Below, piece after piece: positions 58,746 through 64,000 of a stretch of 64,000 nucleotides of DNA. The position numbers and the translations under genes were made by a program. The DNA lies in NCBI GenBank assembly GCA_965601665.1, contig OZ271833.1, forward strand, positions 496,001 through 560,000, given 5' to 3'. How positions within the stretch are numbered: position 1 is the stretch's first letter; every line of letters begins with the position of its first letter. The notes under the pieces were generated by a model. That model searched no databases. It saw nothing but the letters and a program-made list of their open reading frames with translations, and was not told the DNA's origin. Source of the DNA: JANQNX01 sp965601665. GTDB taxonomy: Bacteria; Pseudomonadota; Gammaproteobacteria; Eutrophobiales; Eutrophobiaceae.

Positions 58746-59264
58746 TCAATACTGTCTAATGATAAGCTGGTCGCCTTGCTGGGAAAAATCCAGGTGCTTT
58801 AGAAAACTCATGCCCAGCAATATTTCCTCCATATCCATGTAGGGGTTGATATTTGCCCTGACATTATTGACCTCGATATTGCCGAGACTGACGCTGTCCA
58901 GACGTGTTGCAAATACCTCAACCTGCCCGCTGGCGGTCTCCACAGGTATAGCCAAACCTGCTTCCAGGTTTAACCTACGCGCCACGCTTGCCGGGATGCT
59001 GATATGGGTAGCCCCTGTATCCAGCAAAAAGGTAACCGGTTGACCATTTATCAGGCCACTGGCGACGTAGTGGCCGTAGCGATTGCGTTGCAATCTTACT
59101 TCAGACTGCCCGTTCGGCGCCGTTGCCGTTCGCAATTGCTGGTTCGGGTTTTGCTGTTTGGCCAGGTAATCTGAAAAGAACAGCGTAAGCAGTCCCAGCA
59201 CCAGTAACCAGCCCAGGATAATCATGGTTTTTCCCGTGCGCTTCTGAAAGTCAGGTGATTCCAT
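58746..59264 (-). CDS. Membrane-anchored retropepsin-like aspartic protease (TIGR02281 type)
   Basis: 172 residues from the ATG at 59264. One membrane helix (~13-31), then an aspartic protease half-domain with the single catalytic motif 'FLLDTGATHISIP' and family end 'ILLGMSFLKHLDFSQQGDQL'. Works as a dimer, active site in the periplasm. The ankyrin gene starts 57 bp away in the opposite direction. Confidence 0.9.
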   Translation of the reverse strand: MESPDFQKRTGKTMIILGWLLVLGLLTLFFSDYLAKQQNPNQQLRTATAPNGQSEVRLQRNRYGHYVASGLINGQPVTFLLDTGATHISIPASVARRLNLEAGLAIPVETASGQVEVFATRLDSVSLGNIEVNNVRANINPYMDMEEILLGMSFLKHLDFSQQGDQLIIRQY

Positions 59265-59320
59265 GCTCAAGATTTTGGCACAGGTGCCGATATCAGGGCT
59301 ATAAACAATGGTTCGCGCTG

Positions 59321-59791
59321 ATGAATAAGTCTCGACACAATCTGAATCTGGAAGTGATAGCCGTATGCATTGTTAGCCTGCTGGTATGGCCATTTGTTCT
59401 TCATGCTGAAGAAAACACCGAGTTGAGGCTATATATTGCCGCCAAGGATGGTGAACTGGGCAAGGTCAGATCCATGCTGGCAGACGGCGTCAGTGTCAAT
59501 GCGAAGAATCCGGCGGGCCGGTCTGCGTTGATGGGCGCTGCCTACTACGGCAACGTTGGTATTGTTGAAGAACTGGTTGTGCAAGGTGTTGATGTCAATG
59601 CCGCTGATGGTGTCGGCAGGACTGCGCTGATGATCGCTGTTGCCAACCAGAAAACCGAGGTTATCGAAGTGTTGCTGAATGCCGGCGCCGATCCCAGGAT
59701 CAAGGACAAGAACGACAAAGATGCCTTGCAAATGGCCGAGAAAACCAAAAACAAGAAAATCATCAAGCTGGTCGAATCGGCCACCGAGTAA
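59321..59791 (+). CDS. Exported ankyrin-repeat protein
   Basis: 156 residues from the ATG at 59321 (frame open further upstream). Signal peptide (1-29, 'LHA-EEN'), followed by about three ankyrin repeats: 'GRSALMGAAYYGNVGIVEEL', 'GRTALMIAVANQKTEVIEVL', 'DKDALQMAEKTKNKKIIKLV'. Periplasmic protein-protein adaptor; ligand unknown. Divergent from the protease gene. Confidence 0.88.
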   Translation: MNKSRHNLNLEVIAVCIVSLLVWPFVLHAEENTELRLYIAAKDGELGKVRSMLADGVSVNAKNPAGRSALMGAAYYGNVGIVEELVVQGVDVNAADGVGRTALMIAVANQKTEVIEVLLNAGADPRIKDKNDKDALQMAEKTKNKKIIKLVESATE

Positions 59792-59868
59792 TCGCTGCCA
59801 GTGCATTCCATTCGCCAACCTGTTTATCGCTGGTATAGTGTTCATGAATTATCCTATTGTTGATAGTG

Positions 59869-60426
59869 ATGAACTACGAAATCGACAACGCAGGGGAATG
59901 GGTCAGTAACACAAGAAAAGTACTCTCTCCAAACCACGATGCGCGCCCTGATCCGAACGACATTTCCCTGCTTGTTATACATGGCATAAGCCTGCCGCCA
60001 GGAGAATACGGCGGGCATTATATCGATCAGCTATTTACCAATTGTCTTGACCCGGAAGCACACCCGTATTTTAAGGACATCTGTAACTTTCGCGTGTCGT
60101 CGCACCTGATGATTAACCGGGAAGGCGAAGTAACCCAGTATGTACCACTTGTTCACCGTGCCTGGCATGCGGGTGCTTCGGAGTTCCAGGGACGTACTAC
60201 CTGCAACGATTTTTCCATTGGCATCGAGCTTGAGGGCTGCGATGAAGAGAATTATTGTTCTGTTCAGTACCAGACACTGGCAGAGCTAACCAATGTGATA
60301 TGCAAACGCTGGCAAGCCATTACAACAGAGCGTATTGTTGGGCATTCAGATATTGCGCCGGGCAGGAAAACGGATCCCGGACCGGCGTTTAATTGGGACA
60401 GGTTTCTGTCACTGGTGCTGCGATGA
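59869..60426 (+). CDS. ampD: 1,6-anhydro-N-acetylmuramyl-L-alanine amidase AmpD
   Basis: 185 residues from the ATG at 59869. Zinc ligands and substrate-binding motifs in 'LLVIHGISLPPGEYGG', 'RAWHAGASEFQGRTTCND' and 'GHSDIAPGRKTDPGPAF'. Cytoplasmic amidase of peptidoglycan recycling. Overlaps ampE by four bases (ATGA). Confidence 0.95.
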   Translation: MNYEIDNAGEWVSNTRKVLSPNHDARPDPNDISLLVIHGISLPPGEYGGHYIDQLFTNCLDPEAHPYFKDICNFRVSSHLMINREGEVTQYVPLVHRAWHAGASEFQGRTTCNDFSIGIELEGCDEENYCSVQYQTLAELTNVICKRWQAITTERIVGHSDIAPGRKTDPGPAFNWDRFLSLVLR

Positions 60427-61283
60427 CACTGATACTTTTGTTGATTGCATTGGGCCTCGATTTCTTTGTCGACGGGTTCGAACGAATCCGCACTTTTTCG
60501 TGGTGGATTGGTTATCACTACTGGGCCGAGAAAAAAGTTGGCGAGAATAAGTTATGGGCCGGGCCTGTCGGCGTTGTTGGCCTGTTACTGTTACCAATGG
60601 CAGTCACAATTGGATTACAACTTTACCTCGATTATTACTCCTGGTTCCTCGAAGCCATTTACTCACTGCTAATCCTGCTGTACTGCCTGTCGCCGGAAAA
60701 GCTGGATAGCGATCTCGACTATTACATCAACGCCATAGAGGAAGAAAACGAAGCCGAGCGTGAAAGACTGGCAACGGAACTGGCGCATTCCGAATCCGCC
60801 AGGGCAGACGTCGCCGAAATTGATGTCATCAAGTCCAGCCTGGTGGAATCGCAACAACGTAGCTTTGGCATCATCTTCTGGTTCCTGGTGTTGGGCGTGG
60901 TCGGCGTGGTGTTGTATCGACTGGTGTGCGAGCTGGATTCAGAATTAAAAGATAGTCAAAGTGGCTTTCGCGACAGCCTGCATGATTTAAGACAGATCCT
61001 GGAATGGCCAACCAGTCGGCTAACGGTGCTGGGCATGGCCCTGGCCGGGCACCTGATGGAGGCGCTGAACGGTTGGAGACAACATGAAAAATTCTCACTG
61101 CGCGTCAATCACGAGGTGTTAATCGCGGGCGGCCTGGGTGCGCTACTGTACGAGCCTGAACAGGAAAACAGGGATAAGGAAAAAGCCTACTGGATCAGTG
61201 AGCTGAAAGGGCAGTTGAATCGTACGTTGATTATCTGGCTTGCCGTCATAGCAATCATGACGCTGTCTGGCAAGCTGGGTTAA
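60423..61283 (+). CDS. ampE: Membrane protein AmpE
   Basis: 286 residues from the ATG at 60423, inside the AmpD stop. Several membrane segments (~2-10, 42-65, 70-85, 150-175, 265-283). 'GYHYWAEKKVG' and 'LYCLSPEKLDSDLDYYINAI' match the AmpE/CobD-like family. Linked to beta-lactamase induction through ampD co-operon; exact role unknown. Confidence 0.9.
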   Translation: MTLILLLIALGLDFFVDGFERIRTFSWWIGYHYWAEKKVGENKLWAGPVGVVGLLLLPMAVTIGLQLYLDYYSWFLEAIYSLLILLYCLSPEKLDSDLDYYINAIEEENEAERERLATELAHSESARADVAEIDVIKSSLVESQQRSFGIIFWFLVLGVVGVVLYRLVCELDSELKDSQSGFRDSLHDLRQILEWPTSRLTVLGMALAGHLMEALNGWRQHEKFSLRVNHEVLIAGGLGALLYEPEQENRDKEKAYWISELKGQLNRTLIIWLAVIAIMTLSGKLG

Positions 61284-61301
61284 GCACGCGCGTGACTACT
61301 G

Positions 61302-61712
61302 TTACAGATATTCCGGAAAATGTATCTTCAGCAGATTCCCCAGTTTTATTCTATTCATTGGTTTTTTTACATAGGACTTGATTTGCGTCCTGGCGGCCTT
61401 GTCTTTGTCGGCTAGTTTGGTTGAGTTCGTACACACATTAACAATAAAGGACTGCTGTAGTTTTTCCGGAAGTTGATTGAATTCGTCAAGAAACTCCCAG
61501 CCATCCATGCCCGGCATATTGATATCCATCAAGATCATGCCCGGATATTCAAGTTTATCCTGATTTTTTTTCAGGAACTCGAGGGCACTCTCCGCGCTCG
61601 TCACAACAACCAGCTGATCGGTACAGCCGTATTCACTGATTATTTTGCTATGTATGAAATTATCGTGTTCGCTATCGTCAATAACTAACACACAGTTTAA
61701 CTTTTTATTCAT
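61302..61712 (-). CDS. Stand-alone response-regulator receiver protein
   Basis: 136 residues, receiver domain only: acidic pair 'VIDDSEHD', phospho-acceptor Asp in 'MILMDINMPGMDGWEFL', switch Thr/Ser ('CTNST') and Lys in 'KSYVKKPM'. CheY-like/Rcp1 type ('NFIHSKIISEYG' replaces the usual loop). No kinase adjoins. A CRP-type palindrome lies about 150 bp upstream. Confidence 0.9.
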   Translation of the reverse strand: MNKKLNCVLVIDDSEHDNFIHSKIISEYGCTDQLVVVTSAESALEFLKKNQDKLEYPGMILMDINMPGMDGWEFLDEFNQLPEKLQQSFIVNVCTNSTKLADKDKAARTQIKSYVKKPMNRIKLGNLLKIHFPEYL

Positions 61713-61861
61713 CGCGACAGGCCGCGTTCAGCATCTTTGATCTCTTATTATTGCTTATTGTTGCTAACTTATTTTCAGGCTATCCGGAGAGTTATCTCGG
61801 TTACCATGCTGGCCATTGAATGAAACAGTATGCAGATTTTGTGATTTTGAAGCTTCCAGGA

Positions 61862-61883
61862 AAATGTGAACTGCGTCACATTC
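61862..61883. promoter_or_regulatory. CRP/Vfr/Clp-type operator
   Basis: AAATGTGA-ACTGCG-TCACATTC: core TGTGA-N6-TCACA is a perfect match to the CRP-type consensus, with matching A/T flanks. It lies between the end of lpxH and the start of the receiver gene, so the receiver is the likely target. FNR-type sites (TTGAT-N4-ATCAA) differ. Confidence 0.65.
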
Positions 61884-61923
61884 TGTGGATCGCCGGTAAT
61901 TTGCTCAAATCATGCCCGCTTTT

Positions 61924-62667
61924 CTAGCCCTGGCGAACAAAATCCGTAACCCTTTCATAACGAAAACCGGCCTCATCCTGCACCAGTACGCAGTCCTTAT
62001 CGTACCAATCGCCCAGCACGATGCGTTTACCCATGCCACTAGTCAGTGCTACGTCATGCATGGCCTGTCTGTGCGTATGCCCGTGAATCAGGGTATGCAC
62101 ATCGAAATGCTGCATTGCCTGTATCACAGTCGCTTCGTTGACATCGGTGATGTCGGCAGGTTTTTGTACCGTCGCTTCTACCGTATAGGCGCGAACACCG
62201 GTAGCGATATGTTGTCTCAGTGCCATCGGCAAATGCAGGTTGAGCCAACGAACCAAAGGGTGGGTGATAAAGCGGCGCCACTTCTGGTAATCCACATCGT
62301 CGGTGCAGAGTGTGTCACCATGCATGAGCAAGACCCGTTCACCACCCGGTTCGATAACGTGCGGGTCGTCTACCAATTCACAACCGGTAGCATCGGCAAA
62401 CCGTTGATCGATATGAAAATCCCGGTTGCCCCGCATCAGTACGAGGCGCGTGCCCGGCCTGACCGTATAGTCCTGCAACAAATTCAGCACCTGTTTGTTA
62501 GGTGGCCTCAGGTCATTCACACCAATCCAGAAACTCTCAAACAGATCGCCCAGTATGTATAACGCGTCGGCTTTCCGTGCCGGGCCTTGTAGCAGCTGTT
62601 GAAACAGTTCGATCTTTTCCGGTCGTGCCTGGGACAGGTGGAGATCGGAAATAAAAAGCGTCGCCAT
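61924..62667 (-). CDS. lpxH: UDP-2,3-diacylglucosamine pyrophosphatase LpxH
   Basis: 247 residues. Metallophosphoesterase with 'LFISDLHLS', 'ILGDLFESFWIG', 'LMRGNRDFHID', 'LLMHGDTLCTDDVDYQKWRR' and 'IHGHTHRQAMH'. Makes lipid X in lipid A synthesis; peripheral inner-membrane enzyme. Same direction as ppiB, 11 bp after it. Confidence 0.96.
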   Translation of the reverse strand: MATLFISDLHLSQARPEKIELFQQLLQGPARKADALYILGDLFESFWIGVNDLRPPNKQVLNLLQDYTVRPGTRLVLMRGNRDFHIDQRFADATGCELVDDPHVIEPGGERVLLMHGDTLCTDDVDYQKWRRFITHPLVRWLNLHLPMALRQHIATGVRAYTVEATVQKPADITDVNEATVIQAMQHFDVHTLIHGHTHRQAMHDVALTSGMGKRIVLGDWYDKDCVLVQDEAGFRYERVTDFVRQG

Positions 62668-62678
62668 ACGGTTAGTTG

Positions 62679-63191
62679 TCAGCCTTCCTCTTCGTCTGGC
62701 AACAGTTCGGCTTTTTCTATCTCGATGGTTTCTTCGGGGACATCCTGGTGCCCATTTCGCGTGGTGGTGGTTTTTTCCTCGATGGCGTTCACGACTTCAA
62801 TACCGGCGACGACTTCGCCAAAGACGCAATAGCCCCAACCGTCATCGGTTTCAGACTGGAAGTCCAGGAACGGGTTGTCGTTGGTGTTAATGAAAAACTG
62901 CGCCGAGGCCGAGTGCGGGGCCGCTGTCCTCGCCATGGCGATAGTGCCATACGCATTTTTCAATCCGTTGTTGGCCTCGTTCTTCACCGTAGAATGGGTT
63001 GGCTTGGTGTTCATGTCCTTATCCAGACCGCCGCCCTGGATCATGAAGTCTTCGATGACGCGATGAAAAATAGTGCCCTCATAGAAGCCGCTTTCGACGT
63101 AGCTGATAAAATTCCTGACGGTTTCAGGGGCCTTTTCCGGGTTCAGTTTCAACGTGATTGGCCCCAGCGTTGTCGTCATTTGCACCTTCAT
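62679..63191 (-). CDS. ppiB: Peptidyl-prolyl cis-trans isomerase B (cyclophilin, cytoplasmic)
   Basis: 170 residues. Cyclophilin core with 'FHRVIEDFMIQGGG', 'GTIAMARTAAPHSASAQFFI' and 'FGEVVAGIEVVNAI'. No signal peptide, hence the cytoplasmic type. A C-terminal acidic extension ('PEETIEIEKAELLPDEEEG'). Divergent from cysS, the usual gammaproteobacterial arrangement. Confidence 0.95.
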   Translation of the reverse strand: MKVQMTTTLGPITLKLNPEKAPETVRNFISYVESGFYEGTIFHRVIEDFMIQGGGLDKDMNTKPTHSTVKNEANNGLKNAYGTIAMARTAAPHSASAQFFINTNDNPFLDFQSETDDGWGYCVFGEVVAGIEVVNAIEEKTTTTRNGHQDVPEETIEIEKAELLPDEEEG

Positions 63192-63259
63192 TGCTTTCTC
63201 CGCATATATTATTGATTTATATCGATTATGCCTGCTTGCATGATAATCACAAATTCCTT

Positions 63260-63288
63260 TTGTCGCGGGCCTGCCTTTCCGCTAAGAT
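63260..63288 (+). promoter_or_regulatory. Sigma-70 promoter of cysS
   Basis: TTGTCG, 17-bp spacer, TAAGAT, located 52 bp before the cysS start in the ppiB-cysS divergent region. Confidence 0.55.
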
Positions 63289-63339
63289 GCGCGGCCATTG
63301 AATAACCAGAACCAATCCGACCAGAAGTCATCGTTCCCC

Positions 63340-64000
63340 GTGTTAAAAATCTACAATAGCCTTACCCGTCAAAAGGAAACATTTACCCCGATCGAAGCCA
63401 ACAAGGTGCGCATGTATGTCTGCGGTATGACGGTCTATGACCTGTGCCACGTTGGCCATGCCAGGGTCATGGTGGTGTTTGACATGATCGCGCGCCATTT
63501 GCGCAGCATTGGTTATGACGTGCACTACGTCCGCAACATCACCGATATCGATGACAAGATCATCAACCGCGCCAAAGAGAATGGTGAAACCATCACCGCG
63601 TTGACCGACCGCTACATAGAGGCCATGAACGAGGATTCGGCAGCGCTGGGAGTGATTCCGCCGGACGAGGAGCCGCGTGCCACGACCACCATGCAAGCGA
63701 TTATCGACATGATTGCAAAGCTGATCGAAAACGGCCACGCCTATGTAGGGAAAAATAATGACGTGTACTTCGAGGTGAAATCGTTTGCCAGCTACGGTGC
63801 GCTCTCGGGTAAACAACTGGATGAACTGCGCGCCGGCGAAAGGGTAGAGGTGCAGGATGAAAAGCAGGATCCGCTGGACTTCGTCTTATGGAAAGCGGCC
63901 AAACCCGGTGAACCCAGTTGGCCTTCACCGTGGGGCGATGGTCGCCCCGGCTGGCATATTGAATGCTCCGCCATGTCGACCCAGTGTCTGGGCAATCACT
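63340..64000 (+). CDS. cysS: Cysteinyl-tRNA synthetase, 3' end outside the window
   Basis: First ~220 residues only. GTG start at 63340; product begins 'MLKIYNSLTRQKETF' and has 'MYVCGMTVYDLCHVGHARVM', in which the zinc-binding Cys and the HIGH-like 'HVGH' are seen, then 'RNITDIDDKIINRAKE' and 'GWHIECSAMS' with the second zinc Cys. The sequence is intact up to the edge. Class I synthetase, charges tRNA-Cys. Confidence 0.97.
   Translation, partial: MLKIYNSLTRQKETFTPIEANKVRMYVCGMTVYDLCHVGHARVMVVFDMIARHLRSIGYDVHYVRNITDIDDKIINRAKENGETITALTDRYIEAMNEDSAALGVIPPDEEPRATTTMQAIIDMIAKLIENGHAYVGKNNDVYFEVKSFASYGALSGKQLDELRAGERVEVQDEKQDPLDFVLWKAAKPGEPSWPSPWGDGRPGWHIECSAMSTQCLGNH

Noticed and set aside
61924..62562. 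Plus-strand frame opposite lpxH
   Set aside because: LpxH has all metallophosphoesterase motifs on the minus strand; the other frame shows none.
62676..63215. 179-codon frame opposite ppiB
   Set aside because: Shadow of a conserved cyclophilin gene.
63343..63816. 157-codon frame opposite cysS
   Set aside because: Shadow of the conserved cysteinyl-tRNA synthetase start.

Overview
The window is chromosomal DNA of a gammaproteobacterium. The housekeeping genes and their order (rplU-rpmA-obgE-proB; rpsT facing murJ-ribF-ileS-lspA-ispH; fimT-pilV-W-X-Y1-E; ampD-ampE; lpxH-ppiB facing cysS) are typical of that class. An mtdA/fchA pair indicates tetrahydrofolate-linked one-carbon metabolism, as in methylotrophs or methylotrophy-capable marine gammaproteobacteria. 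I cannot name a genus from sequence alone.

Layout. 1-8.8 kb: a tightly packed, co-directional operon coding for a lipoprotein, two PEGA-type membrane-anchored proteins (one with a sulfatase-modifying-factor fold), a 49-residue exported peptide, a MotA/TolQ/ExbB-like channel protein, two paralogous proteins that join an ExbD/TolR-like membrane anchor to a von Willebrand A domain, and a peptidase-like protein with an altered HExxH motif. It looks like an undescribed ion-driven envelope machine. 8.8-11.4 kb: a GAF-GGDEF diguanylate cyclase and two unknown membrane proteins. 11.4-15.9 kb: an AT-rich 4.46-kb integrated element bounded by 25-bp direct repeats, one of them the 3' end of a tRNA-Pro(CGG) gene. 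It carries a tyrosine integrase, an AlpA/Xis-like protein, a ribbon-helix-helix protein, a HEPN RNase-like protein with a histone-like lysine tail, and an HUH rolling-circle Rep preceded by a large inverted repeat with DnaA-box-like sequences. The integrase frame runs through the attachment repeat, so excision would give integrase a different C-terminus and place it directly upstream of rep.

15.9-28.6 kb: core genes (ispB, ribosomal proteins, obgE, proB, murJ, ribF, ileS, lspA, ispH) and small exported redox/DUF4124 proteins. 28.6-37.8 kb: a minor-pilin cluster whose PilY1 has three tandem beta-type modules inside its VWA domain. 37.9-49.3 kb: thiO, an Irr-like Fur-family regulator with a perfect operator palindrome, tRNA-Thr(CGT), and a c-di-GMP signalling neighbourhood (PAS-HD-GYP, a Ser/Thr kinase-PilZ fusion, REC-GGDEF-EAL plus an EAL-domain relic) mixed with unknown proteins. 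49.5-56.5 kb: a TonB-dependent receptor, two tandem paralogous proteins of unknown function and a Sel1-SPOR protein, all downstream of mtdA on the same strand, with fchA divergent. 56.5-64 kb: nadC with a sodium/alanine symporter, a retropepsin-like protease, an ankyrin protein, ampDE, a response regulator with a CRP-type site upstream, lpxH, ppiB and the start of cysS.

The strongest candidates for new biology are the 1-8.8 kb channel/VWA/PEGA operon, the attachment-site-spanning integrase of the HEPN-bearing element, and the mtdA-linked tandem unknown proteins.
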